Shown here: one piece after another, positions 1 to 11,278 of the stretch
How positions within the stretch are numbered: the first letter of the stretch is position 1
How the letters are laid out: every line of letters starts with the position of its first letter
NCBI GenBank assembly: GCA_022813625.1
Contig: JAKLMB010000013.1
Location: 682,001-746,000 of the forward strand
Length of the DNA stretch: 64,000 nt
From: Aaosphaeria pasadenensis
Lineage: Eukaryota > Ascomycota > Dothideomycetes > Pleosporales
Direction: 5' to 3'
Program-made: the position numbers and the translations under genes
The notes under the pieces: generated by a model
Seen by the model: only the letters and a program-made list of their open reading frames with translations
Database searches by the model: none
What the model was told of the DNA's origin: nothing

Positions 1-79
1 AGTGCTGCTAGTCGAAGCTTAGTTTCGTCTCTTCATATACAAGGAGATCTGGCCCAAAGGATTTAAGATATGTAGGGGC

Positions 80-175
80 AAATATGCTCTCGCCACTTCT
101 ATGACAGGTCAAAATATGCTCTCGCCACTTCTATGACAGGTCAAAATATGCTCTCGCCACTTCTATGACAGGTCA
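80..175. repeat. Three-copy 32-bp tandem repeat
   Basis: Three identical 32-bp units lie head to tail at 80-111, 112-143 and 144-175. Each begins AAATATGCTCTCGCC and ends GACAGGTCA. The array sits 37 bp beyond the stop codon of trs120, so it probably falls in that gene's 3' UTR or terminator. Perfect identity suggests a recent expansion. Confidence 0.95.
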
Positions 176-212
176 AATGCAAAACGCTCAAACGCTCATT
201 GTCGTGCAGTGA

Positions 213-3200
213 TCACTCAATAGCCGCCCTCTTCGCGACGATCGTGCAAGGCTCCTTCATATACCATGAACCTAGCTTGGGATCTCCAAGAACATTTCCT
301 TGCAACAGCGTCGCTGTTCCACTTCTTGCCCTATTTTCCGTCGGTTCGGCTTCAGATTTCAACAGTTCCACTTCGTCTACGACAGCGCCGATTTCGAACA
401 CGCCGCTGCACAGGGCAACGATGCCGAGTTCTGTTTGGACAGACTGCCCAGGTGTGATAGCGGGGAGCTTGCGCTGGAGGACCCCAGTCCATGAGAACCG
501 CTTGTCGAGGTCAAGTGCGATGTTGTGCGGAAGACCAGCCACATGAGGTTGTAGGCGAAGCAGCGGCGATATGTGACGCGAACTGCGGTTGTGTATCGTT
601 GTTTTCAGTGTGAGAAATTCATCGACCTCGACTTGGAATTTGGCGTGTCCAACACGACGAACACGGTCAGCATCTTCATCTTCGCTACCACCATCCGCGG
701 GAACAACAGTTGTTTCAATGAAGATATCATCAAGTCTGGTAGCTTCAATCATTCGAGCCGATAGACGAATGCCTCTGAGCTCAATTTCACCATGGCGGCC
801 ATTGTGACCCTCCTTCCAGGTGCCACGGATATGTTTCAATAATTCATGTCTGTACCAGAAGGCTTCTCTGGAGAGACGCTCTGCATCGGGAGATAGTTTG
901 CTTGCGCTAACAACGAATTGGCGTTGGTTGGCGGGATTGAGCGAAGGAATTGGGGCGTGAGGGTCCTCGACATAGGTCTTGGGCAGGATGATGACAGCAC
1001 GATTTACATGTCCTGGCTGTATGGTTTCGGTCACGGAGTATGATTCGCTCCATACCGCGTCCGACTCTCCTTCAACGGGTTTCGACGATGCCTGTAGAGA
1101 GATCTCGAGGGGGTTGGGCCAAGAATTTCGGAGGTCCAACATAACCATGCAATATTCGTTCCCCTTCCTTCCAGTTCGGGTATGATCTAGGAATGAGGCA
1201 AACATGCTATTCTCTCCAAGAGCTAGAGTAGGTGAAGAAGCCTCCGTGCCAGACCATGCGAAATCGCCCGACAGAGGAACAATGTCCGGTCGCTGAAGTT
1301 GTACACTAGCATTGACGGTGATGGATATGGGGACGGATAATTGTCTTGTGAAGAAGGTATCCTGGATCTCCGACCGTCTCTTCCCGAGATTTGCGTAATC
1401 GAATTGAATGACGGCATCAGTCAATCGTGTACGACCTGTGACTTCAATATGGAAAGTTGACTTTTCTCCGGGTTTAATCCGGATATCCTCATCGTCGTGG
1501 TCCTTGCACCACCGTAACGAGGGTAGGTGCGCCAACTGATATTCAAGCTCGTGCAACTCAGCCGCTGGAAGATCTTTGTTGGAAGTGGCAGCCTGCATGG
1601 CTGCAGTTGCAGAATCTCGGAATGAGATATGCACGAAATCCACTGTAGCGGTTGATGATGTGTTGTGTAATGTAACACTAAATTTCCTGCTTTCCCCTTC
1701 GAGCACCATTATCGATTCTTGGGGTAGAGAGACATTCGCCAATGTCAGCACAGGCTGGTCAGGGATTACGGAGAACGACAGAGATTGTGGCTTGGGTGCA
1801 CTGATTGGAGCTTCCGATTTTGGTGCGACAGCAGAAGATGGTCGAGAGACGGGGGCGCCTAAACAAGCTTTCAATCCTATCTTCTTCATCTTAGATTCTC
1901 TCTCTGGTTTCCATGGCTCTGGGAAAATTGGGAATAGGCGCTCCCGGCAGCCAGTAACCTTGACCAGACACCCTATGATGTTCACTTCTCCCGCAGATTT
2001 CGCGATTCCCACGATTGGAAACTTCTGAGTTCGATATGGCCCCAAGACGAAGTTTTCTTCATGCGCATCAAATTGTACACCATCGGCAGCTAATTTTAGA
2101 GAGTCGACACCCAATTCGAAGTCGTAAGGATTTTGGACCGCTATGACGAATTTGTATTTCTCTTCAGCGACAAGTATGGTCTCGGTAGCGATAGTTGCTG
2201 GTTGTTTGATCCAGGGGTTGTGAATGAATGGGCTCTCCTTTACTGTTGATGTTGCCTTGAGCTCTATAGGGCGATGGTGAGTTAGTCGAAGAGCGTGAGG
2301 CTCCTCAACAATGAAGATTCCTCGGACCAAGAAATCATCCCAGTACTCAGTATCAACCTGCTGGAGCCCTAATCTTGCGGCAGCGGCAACTGTTTTTGAA
2401 ATGTTCCCATATAACCGGGCTTGCTCCTCGCGTGTAAGAGACACGAAGACATCGGTGCTATTAGCCTTAGGCGCGGTACCCGGGCCAGCCATTCGAAGCA
2501 ACAATGCTGTGAAATGAATCACTCCGTTGAAGTCAGGCAGGGCTTCGCAGAAGCCTATGCACATACGGAGTATATCCAGCTTCAAACTAAGACTCCCGAA
2601 GGCCCTAAGAGAGGATATTTGAAGTATTTCTTCCACAACGGCCTGACTGTTCTTATTACGAGCCCTTGATTGGTCGGTTTCATGGTCCGGAGTCGGTGAT
2701 CCCGAGTAATTGAATGCATTCCGAGAATCCGGTATGCCATATATCCTCCCGAGAAGCCCAAGAAATTGATCGATGCCATTTTCCACTTCGCCTTCTCCTA
2801 GGTTCAAGGCACCTGCGCCAGATGTGCCCCCGGTTGCCATATTAAGAGCAGCTAGCCCCGCAGCCGGGTGTACCCCCATCTCAGCTGCACCAACCTTCCT
2901 AGCCTGCACTAGCCCAGGAATGAGTGAAGTGATGAATTCTTTCATGACGATTGCCTTCTTTCGCTGTAGTCCTAAAGATGATAAGATTGACGCAATTCCG
3001 GCAAGTATTACCACACGGTCTGTGGGATTGACGCTTGTTGACTCTGGGGCTGGCAAAGCACGGAAAAGCAAGTTTGCGATGTCATTCCGTGTCGGGTTGA
3101 CACTGAGTCTGGGAACAGATAATCTTGGTTTCTGTCGCAAAGGTGTACTTTGAACGAGGTGCTGCAGGGCATCGAAATCAAGTGACCCAGCTGATAGATT

Positions 3201-4820
3201 CATCGCAGCCAGAAGCTTAGAAAAGCGGATAACGCATTCTGAATGGGCGAGAGGCGGGAGCGATTCACCGCTGAAATTAGAAGCCCTGTTGTAGATGTTC
3301 AATATCATGTTGACTAAATCCGGGATAAGTGCATTAAGAGATTCAAGGGCCACTTCATGGCTCGTTGGTGCAGAGGTAGCGGTAGCAATGTTGGCAACAC
3401 TGCTTGATGGAGTATGCTGCGGAGACTTCGTGCCTGACGATTTATCGGAGATCGGATAACACAGTTGTGGTATCTGAAGATATTAGATAAGTCAGCTATG
3501 CTTATGATGGCAACTTACCTGGAAATCCATGCCTGCCCATGCGAACAACAAAAGACAAACGAGTATATTTTCCAGAGCCTTGGCGTGCCATAAGTGATCG
3601 CTGAAAGCGCGAGCCCGAGTTGCACCCTCCACTAATTCTCCGATTGCTTCATGCCACAGTCCAGCACTTAGGTACAGCGTTCCAATGACGATACTAACTC
3701 GACCGCGGCCCTTGTTTCGCGCGCGTTCGCCAACACCACCAGAGCCAAAACCCTGAATTGAAAACCTGTCACTGCCAGAGTCTCGAAGGCTTGATGCTTG
3801 GCTCTTGTTGGGATTGCTGTTAGTGCGGTTCAGTGGGTTCGGCGCATTCACCCCAGCTATATCGTCAAATGTGGTCGGTGGGGTGCGTGCGCCTTGTGTT
3901 GTAGGAGACTGTGATCGAGGATCTTCTGGGGTTGAAGTACTACTGGGAGCTGTAGAGGGCAGAACAGGCATGGACATTCGATGTACTTCTTTGGATCCTG
4001 GTGCCCCTGGCGAATCTGGCCTAGAGCTTGAGGGTATCTGAGAATTCCGACGACCGAGCTGCGTGCCTAAAGAGTCAGAGCTTGTCCAGCTGGAAGGTGC
4101 ATCGGCAGTGCCATTCTGAGCGGTCGCGGGTGAGGGAACTGTTGGCAGCGCTTGGATAGATTTCGCCAGTGTTGTCAGCTCCGCTAAAAAGACAGACGTT
4201 AAATCGCACATAAATGTTCGTATTGTGGTTGTCTTGAGTTGGCTTCTAGGGGGTACTAGTATCGTCTCTTGTGGAAGCTGAGGATGTCGAGATGCAGACT
4301 GATAGTCAAACATCATCAAACTGTGAAGATAGGCCCTGGGGAATTGTTCTCGAAGATCTTCAATGGAAGTGGAGATATCAGTCAACTCTTCAGCGGCATT
4401 TTCAGATTGCGAGGCCGGATCATCAGCACGTGACTCATCTAGCCAGGAATATTCTGTAGCATCAGCGATACCGATGACTAGAAGTGGTTCTCTAAACTGC
4501 TCGAATGGAGATAGAGATAGCTGAGACTGTGGTGGCAATGAAGTCGACAAATCATAAAGCAGAGTTCCATTTGGGAAAGCCAAGGGGGAGAACATGTCTA
4601 GAAAGAATAAGTTAGGCAAATGCTTCACTGAACTGGAATTTTTCGGGTCCATACTCCTGTCTGGTCTCGAATCCGGACTGATATCTCCCAAGCGGATGAG
4701 ACATTGCGTCTGCAATAGCTCCACGAAAGCTAGAAAACGTGACCGCTTGATGCGACCTACGGGGAGAAGGAGAGCCCGAATGCGCGCCGGCGCAATCGGG
4801 GAGAGAGGGTCGACAGCCAT
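213..4820 (-). CDS. trs120: TRAPP II complex subunit Trs120 (HypA-like)
   Basis: Large tethering subunit of TRAPPII, the Golgi complex that activates Ypt31/RabE GTPases for secretory traffic; hypA mutants of Aspergillus are hypercellular. Two exons are modelled: 4820-3519 and 3473-213. The 45-nt intron (GTAAGT donor, CTTCAG acceptor) joins in phase 0 and gives about 1520 aa, near the usual size of fungal Trs120. The start is the ATG at 4820, reading MAVDPLSPIAPARIRALLLP, the family's typical N-terminus. The frame stays open further upstream but that extension lacks an ATG start and family likeness. Residues ~240-400 form a Ser/Pro/Thr-rich linker. The C-terminal half carries beta-rich segments typical of TRAPPC9/Trs120. 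Its promoter is shared with the divergent ATPase gene. Confidence 0.9.
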
Positions 4821-5381
4821 GGCCACATTGAGGTTTCTTAGACCACTTCGGTCCAACAGCGAGTTTTGCGTGATATTTAGATGCGCAAGCTGTCGCAGAC
4901 CATATTGCGGTGAACGATGAACGATGAACGTCCAACGTAAAAGGGTTCGGAACGATGAGGGCACGGTCCATTTGTGGGGCTATGCCACCTTGAGGCTAGC
5001 GCAAATGGCCACATAGCAACGGGTGAAACACCTCTTCTATGGCCCCGGCGTTAACGTCCACATCGTCTTGTTCATCGCCGTCATCCTCTAACTATAGAGT
5101 AACGCTTCTCGATTTGGTTCAACCTTGTGTTCTTCTGCATAGCATAGCGTTGGTTAGAAGGTTATTGACCGCATCGCTTCTTCCGATTCCACGTGGTTTA
5201 TTTCGCCACCAGATTCGCCGGCTGCCTATCATACACACAATATTAAATAACCGCCACCAAGTAATACTTACTTCACGCAATCTTTATAAAGAAACCTCTA
5301 TCATAAATATCACTCCCCGCAGAACATTTAAGAGAAGGACCGTTACGGGCAGGCCTTGCAGGATTTCCCCCCCATTCAAAC
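4821..5381. promoter_or_regulatory. Divergent promoter, trs120 / HSP90-type ATPase
   Basis: These 561 bp separate two divergently transcribed start codons and must hold both promoters and 5' UTRs. The stretch next to 5382 is pyrimidine-rich, as is common in fungal leaders. I see no clear TATA box or conserved operator. Confidence 0.55.
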
Positions 5382-8300
5382 ATGGCCACGATGGACTTCT
5401 CCCGGTTGCGCAACCAGACTATGGCGGATGGCCTGGACAGCGAGGTCACCGTCAATACAAGAGCTTTGATAGACAAGGTTCTGGCACGTTATTCCAGCGA
5501 ACACACGACACTTCGTGAGTTGATACAAAATGCATCGGACGCCGGAGCAACAACTGTCCAAATCAAGTTTGAGACAGACCCTTCTCTAGAAGTGCCTGCA
5601 CCGCAAGGCTCCAACCGGGCTTATCTGCTCAGACACATCATCCAGCATCATACACTAAAGCGACTAATTGTATCCAATAACGGACAACCTTTCACTGCTG
5701 CCGACTGGAGTAGGTTGAAGAGCATCGCCGATGGAAACCCAGATGAGACGAAAATCGGAGCGTTTGGTGTAGGATTCTACAGCGTCTTTGCTGATTGCGA
5801 CGAGCCTTTTGTCGTCTCAGGGGACCGGACCATGGCATTTTACTGGAAAGGGAATACGCTATCGACCAAGGTCTCAAATGTGCCCTCGGATCACCAATCA
5901 ACGAATACTATATTCTCCTTAGATTATCGCCAGGCAAATCCCGCATCACCATCATACAGCCCATCTAAAGTCACAAGTCTACCCTCCCTATGCCAGTTCC
6001 TCGCAACCAGTCTTACATTTGTTGGTCTATCCAGTATAGAGCTCTACCTTGACGACTTCAAGATCGTCGCTCTATCGAAAAAGATTTCGCCTCCCTCGGA
6101 GATCAGTATACCAAAAGGCCTAAAGACCGATACTGAGGGTGGACTCATGCGTGTTTCACAGATCACACAACAGCATTCTCAAATAGACGCAGAATGGTCC
6201 AATGTGATAGCTACTGCACAGGCTCCACCCAAACGAGCGGCAGAGCTAGTCCAGGCAGAAATGAGAAACGCAGGTACAACCTTGAAGAGCTTCTTCTCTA
6301 AATTTTCATCTTCATCCTCGCAACAGTCCAAAAGTAGTAAGCCTACTCCGGCCGTAGAGAAAAGCTTCAACAGCGAAGAGATCACGGGGGAATCCAAGGG
6401 AACAATATTTCTTCAAGTGTGCACCGTCGAGGTTGAAACTCGAGTTACCAAGAAATTTTCTGCGGAAATCGAGCGAGCCACCAAGAAACCACCGCCACGA
6501 AAGACCCGTATCGCATTGTTGACTTCACCATACCATGATCCAAGCGAGTCACTTTCAACAGGTTCAGGGAACACAGCCGAGCTTTCTGACAAGATTTTCG
6601 CTGAGGTCCTTCCTACGAAAGCAGGTAGAATATTTATTGGTTTCCCAACGGCCCAGACCACAGGATTCCTCGCACATATCTCTGCACCATCCCTGATACC
6701 TACAGTCGAGCGAGAAAATGTCGATATGAACGCTCGGTACATTAGTACTTGGAACATTGAGTTGCTTCGTGTCGCAGGATTAGCATGCCGAATATCATAC
6801 ATGACGGAGATGGCCGAGGTCCAAGCCAAGTTGGGAAATAAAACTGTAGAGTCACTGATCCCCCAGGCGGCATATATTTTTAAGCGCTATACTGCTACTT
6901 CATCGCACCCCTCTACGTCATTGGGGGAGACAGTAGAGGAAGCCTTTTGGAGTTGCTCTAAAGAAAGGTCGATCGAGATCCTGTCATCAAAAGGTTTGAT
7001 GCCCAGCAAACAGGTGAGAATGCCTGCAGAAACTCTAAGTTTCCTTGGAGAAGTACCTATGGTACCACAAGAGCTGGCAAAGGAAGCGGTCACATTCATG
7101 ATCAATATGCACCAGCGCGGCTTCATCTCAGAACTCACGATGGCTGACATACGGCATGGGCTCGAATCTCGAGCCCTTACCGAGGAAGAATTGATTGAAT
7201 TTCTTAAGTGGTCAGGTGCGAAACTCGAGAATAGAGAGCTTGACATGGCCGCTAGCCGATCCCTCTTCGAAATAACCATTGCCAATGTGGATGTCAAGCC
7301 AGAGGAAAACTCTGGTAAAATCCTGGCATTGGGGGACATCATCACTTATGTCAATGCAGCGAAGATTTCACCCACCATGCCAATTCCTCCAGATACCATT
7401 CCCTTTGCCCTCTCAAAGGTGGTTCCTGTTAATCAACTTCGTATGTTTGGATGGAATGAGTTGAGCATCGTACAATGGATACGCTTCATGACGTCTCCGA
7501 ACCAGCTCCGAGAATTCACAACCTCTGAACAACTGGCTTCTCAGGTTCTTAGCCTGACTGCAAAGACCTGGGATCAGCTAGATCCATCTTCCAGAGAGGC
7601 GGTTGTGGGCATTCTGACCCCCCACCCGATCATGCCGACGAAGATGGGTATGCGACGCCCAGCAGAGTCGTACTTCCCCACGGTCAAGCTTTTTGACGAT
7701 CTTCCTACTGTAAAGCAATTCCCCGGCTCTAAGGAGAGATTTTTGCAGTCTCTGGGTGTGAGAAAAACCATAGACCTCCCAATGGTGTTTGATCGAATGC
7801 GCAACGTCGATTCTGCACAATCATCCGAGAAGTCGACTTGGAGTCACGCCGACCTCATACGGTATTTTGCCTCTGTCATTGAGGAGATTCCAAAGAAGGA
7901 TCTTGATAGGCTGCAACAAACCCCCTTTCTCCCGGGAGAAGGCGCGTCTGTGAAACAGGGTCAATTGTTCAAGGCTCAGGATCTTTTCGCCCCAGAGCAG
8001 TCAATACTTTCACTTGGGCTCACTCAAGTCAAGTTGCCTTTCGAGTACAAGGCTAGCTCACGAGAGGGACAATTCTTGTTGCGCCTGGGCTTGAAGCAAT
8101 GGCCCGATGCAATTACAGTTGCGAAGATTCTTCACCGCACAAGTCAAACAAAAGACCAATCCCTCTGGATTTTAGCGATGGAATACTACCTTCAGAATTT
8201 CCATCGCAATGGTTATGCCGCGGAATACAAGCACGTTGCGGCTCTCACGCTGCCTATTTTGCCGACTTCGCAAGCACCATTCCCAACGCTTGTTGCTCCT

Positions 8301-10562
8301 TTCCAGTGCTTCACCAATGAGAATGCAAGACACCTTGGTTATGCAATCTTACGCGCTGATCTTCGGATGCATGCAGATAAATTTGGTGTGAGTGCGGATC
8401 CTGATATCAAAGATTGTGTACAAAGGTTGCTACGGTCGCCTCCCAAAACTAAAGTAGACGCCGATCAGCAGTACTCGTACCTAGGTACTCGTGCTAGCGA
8501 GCTTGATCAGCATCGCACGTTGGTACAAGAGATGTCGGTGGCTCACATTGTTCCAATCTTTAGGCCATATTACCTTGATGCTAGCTGTTGTGGGTTTGAG
8601 GATCGGACGAGACGCCAGACTGGCAAAACGGAACTTCGCGTCCATCATTACGACCCTCCCGAAACAGTGTTTGTAGGTCGTGATCAAGACTGGAAGGGTA
8701 TCTTGGATTATGTGCACTACAGTCCGGAGGCAACAGCTTTCTTACTCAAGGTTGGAGCAAAACATGAGCCAAGCAGCATCGATCTTGCACATCTTCTGTG
8801 CAGAGCCCCATCTCGGTTCCTTAACACTATCGGTCAAGATCGATATCTAGGTTTACTTCGAAAACTCGCAGAACACGCAGGAGATCTTTTCAGGGACAAG
8901 GAGTTATCCAAGAAGCTTATTACATCGCGGATTTTGCTTGGATATAGAGACATCAAAAACTCAAACAACACCGCACCCGCAGAGGAAGACGATCTAGACG
9001 ATTTCCAGGAACTTGATATGCAGCGCGAGTGGTCCTTGAACCAAGCAACTGAAGTCGTCATCATCGACGATGTTAATTACCTCACCAGATTCCGAGACTT
9101 CATCATTTCTGCACCACAGGAGGAACAGCTCGAAGAGTTCTATGCCCGGTTCGGAGTGAAGAAAATTTCGGAGTTGGTCAAGGCAGACCGCCGAATCGGC
9201 GTGATGGTGAGAGATCAGACGCCGGCCACCAAGTTGCGCAAAGATATCCTTGAGCGCGCTCGACTCTTCCTCCATGAATATGAGCGCGATGCATCATCGC
9301 GAAGTATACGCCACGACGCGAAGTGGCTGTCATCGAATTTGGCGGTGCAATGCGTTTCGGACATATCGATTCGTTATTCCCTTGCGGAGCGTAATATCGC
9401 CACGTCCACCGGGAAAACTGCAGCAATCGTGAAGATCAGAGGCACGGGTATTCTATTAAGCATCACGCCAAGATACGACGTCTACGAGGTTTCAGCCGAA
9501 CTTGTTAAGATCCTCATTCAGCGGCCGAAGCAGAACGATACCATCGCGCTCGAGCGCATTCTGACTGAACCGCTTCGACGGTTGCAGGAAAAGGGAATCA
9601 ACGTCGAACGTATCTTGCGAAAGCGAGAGATAGAGGCGCGTATCGCTAAACAGCAAGAGATGGAAAGGGAGCAGGAGGAACAGCAACGACTAGCTGAACA
9701 GGCCAAACATGCCCGATTGAATCCTCCACCCCCACAGGAACTTGGACCTGAACCTGAGCCCGAGACGAAGCAGAGACCAGGAACTCCAGAACACAAGATG
9801 CCCGGTGCTTTTGGCAGTCCCGATAATAAGAGTATGGAGATTGCCGAAACCCATCAGAACACAAGCAACAAGAGTGTGCTCAATGACTGGGCTAAGAAAC
9901 TGGGCTTCAGAAACACTCCTTCTGCACCAACGACCACAGACGGACCTCAGATCAACCGCGACATCTCCGCAACCAAGTCGAACATCGCAAACGCCATCAA
10001 AGAATGCCGACCTACCAACATGGAGGCGATCAATTCCAAGCACCACCAAGATCCCACCGAGCTCGACAAAGGCGGATACTGCAACGGCGAACAATGGGAG
10101 AACATCCACAAAGCCTTCTCGATCCCATACTCCGGCCGTCACGTAGACGTTTACTTCGGCAAACACCAGTCCGAAACACCACAGGACCTCCAAACACCAT
10201 TGACATCCTTCCTCCCCCTCATCTTCGGGCTCACCTCCATCTTTGGCGTCAACCCCGCAGCCGTCAATATCTTCCTCGACAGCAACTCCAACACCGTAGC
10301 CTTCAACCTAAGCGGAAGTCTATTCTTCAACTTGGCATGGTATAGAAGCTTGCACGAGAAGGGCTGCAACACGCTGGAAGGGCGCTACACGGCTCTGGAC
10401 AGCTGGTTCTTCACGTACTGCCACGAGCTCGCGCATAACCTGGTCGGAGACCACAACGCTAGACACAGCTGGTACCAGCAGCAGATCGCTATCGAGTACA
10501 GTCAGAAGTACCGTGCCGCTCTGAGCGGGTTCATGCAAGGCTTGTTGGCAGACAAGTCGTAA
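5382..10562 (+). CDS. Giant sacsin/Nov-type HSP90-like ATPase (DUF3684-like) with C-terminal HExxH motif
   Basis: Single-exon gene for 1726 aa. The N-terminus is a Bergerat (GHKL/HSP90) ATP-binding fold: N-box ELIQNASD at 46-53 with the Mg-binding Asn, NNGQPF at 99-104, and glycine lid GAFGVGFYS at 126-134, as in sacsin and plant NO VEIN proteins. This fits the conserved fungal family annotated as DUF3684, whose cellular role is unknown as far as I know; a chaperone-like function is inference. Residues ~1390-1500 are charged and Pro/Glu-rich with a coiled-coil tendency (EIEARIAKQQEMEREQEE). The last ~150 residues form a separate domain with HELAH at 1681-1685 and a third His at 1691, a zincin-like HExxHxxxxxH. 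The start follows a pyrimidine-rich leader; ATG codons at 5382 and 5391 are both possible. Confidence 0.85.
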   Translation: MATMDFSRLRNQTMADGLDSEVTVNTRALIDKVLARYSSEHTTLRELIQNASDAGATTVQIKFETDPSLEVPAPQGSNRAYLLRHIIQHHTLKRLIVSNNGQPFTAADWSRLKSIADGNPDETKIGAFGVGFYSVFADCDEPFVVSGDRTMAFYWKGNTLSTKVSNVPSDHQSTNTIFSLDYRQANPASPSYSPSKVTSLPSLCQFLATSLTFVGLSSIELYLDDFKIVALSKKISPPSEISIPKGLKTDTEGGLMRVSQITQQHSQIDAEWSNVIATAQAPPKRAAELVQAEMRNAGTTLKSFFSKFSSSSSQQSKSSKPTPAVEKSFNSEEITGESKGTIFLQVCTVEVETRVTKKFSAEIERATKKPPPRKTRIALLTSPYHDPSESLSTGSGNTAELSDKIFAEVLPTKAGRIFIGFPTAQTTGFLAHISAPSLIPTVERENVDMNARYISTWNIELLRVAGLACRISYMTEMAEVQAKLGNKTVESLIPQAAYIFKRYTATSSHPSTSLGETVEEAFWSCSKERSIEILSSKGLMPSKQVRMPAETLSFLGEVPMVPQELAKEAVTFMINMHQRGFISELTMADIRHGLESRALTEEELIEFLKWSGAKLENRELDMAASRSLFEITIANVDVKPEENSGKILALGDIITYVNAAKISPTMPIPPDTIPFALSKVVPVNQLRMFGWNELSIVQWIRFMTSPNQLREFTTSEQLASQVLSLTAKTWDQLDPSSREAVVGILTPHPIMPTKMGMRRPAESYFPTVKLFDDLPTVKQFPGSKERFLQSLGVRKTIDLPMVFDRMRNVDSAQSSEKSTWSHADLIRYFASVIEEIPKKDLDRLQQTPFLPGEGASVKQGQLFKAQDLFAPEQSILSLGLTQVKLPFEYKASSREGQFLLRLGLKQWPDAITVAKILHRTSQTKDQSLWILAMEYYLQNFHRNGYAAEYKHVAALTLPILPTSQAPFPTLVAPFQCFTNENARHLGYAILRADLRMHADKFGVSADPDIKDCVQRLLRSPPKTKVDADQQYSYLGTRASELDQHRTLVQEMSVAHIVPIFRPYYLDASCCGFEDRTRRQTGKTELRVHHYDPPETVFVGRDQDWKGILDYVHYSPEATAFLLKVGAKHEPSSIDLAHLLCRAPSRFLNTIGQDRYLGLLRKLAEHAGDLFRDKELSKKLITSRILLGYRDIKNSNNTAPAEEDDLDDFQELDMQREWSLNQATEVVIIDDVNYLTRFRDFIISAPQEEQLEEFYARFGVKKISELVKADRRIGVMVRDQTPATKLRKDILERARLFLHEYERDASSRSIRHDAKWLSSNLAVQCVSDISIRYSLAERNIATSTGKTAAIVKIRGTGILLSITPRYDVYEVSAELVKILIQRPKQNDTIALERILTEPLRRLQEKGINVERILRKREIEARIAKQQEMEREQEEQQRLAEQAKHARLNPPPPQELGPEPEPETKQRPGTPEHKMPGAFGSPDNKSMEIAETHQNTSNKSVLNDWAKKLGFRNTPSAPTTTDGPQINRDISATKSNIANAIKECRPTNMEAINSKHHQDPTELDKGGYCNGEQWENIHKAFSIPYSGRHVDVYFGKHQSETPQDLQTPLTSFLPLIFGLTSIFGVNPAAVNIFLDSNSNTVAFNLSGSLFFNLAWYRSLHEKGCNTLEGRYTALDSWFFTYCHELAHNLVGDHNARHSWYQQQIAIEYSQKYRAALSGFMQGLLADKS

Positions 10563-11278
10563 TTACATCCCTATTGAAGTAGACAAACTGATTAACTTAG
10601 CATGGCGGGTAACTATTCATATAATCATTAGAAGTGTAACGATCTCTTTACTCTTTGTCTATAGACCGCATTGTATCTTAGATATCTCCAAATCGCATTC
10701 TTAGCAATGACTCCTTCACCGCATATATTCATCCCCAATGACTGTCTCGCGTGGCTACTGTGACTGTAAATGTCACTATCAAAAGTATCCCTTCCAATCC
10801 CCCGAAAGGGGCTAGCGCGGTCCTCGGAGCTCGACCCGCGAAAATCTTTGCCTACGTTATCCGACGAGAGTCATATGTTCGAACTAAAATAAATTTATAT
10901 AGCCCGATCTGCTTGGGAAAATAAATTCACAGCATGCTCATCTTTGATATCGTTTATAATTGCTACGAATATTCGTCTTTTGATTAGGCTCAAGGGGGAT
11001 GAGTCTTTGAACGAACGATTGACTGAGAGATATAATATTTAGTTCGTCGAACTTTTTATCGCCACCCCCAGTGTGTCGCTCGTTAGTTACGATCTGGAAA
11101 TTTTAGTGGATACACAGGCAAAAACGAATCTAGATCTATCGCGATCTTTTTTACTGCAGTCATATCCTCCGTCTTTCGCTCTCAGCAGGTGCTAAATCAG
11201 CAAAAGAAAAAGAGAAAATAGAAAAGGGAAAAGAAGAAGAGCAGGAAAGAAAGAAAAAACCACGCCTCACATCACACG
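10563..11278. other. Intergenic: 3' flank of the ATPase gene and NCS1 permease promoter
   Basis: AT-rich in the middle, with a short GC hairpin (CCCCCGAAAGGGG) near 10799. A purine-rich A/G tract lies at about 11200-11262, just before the permease start codon. I find no coding frame. Confidence 0.5.
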
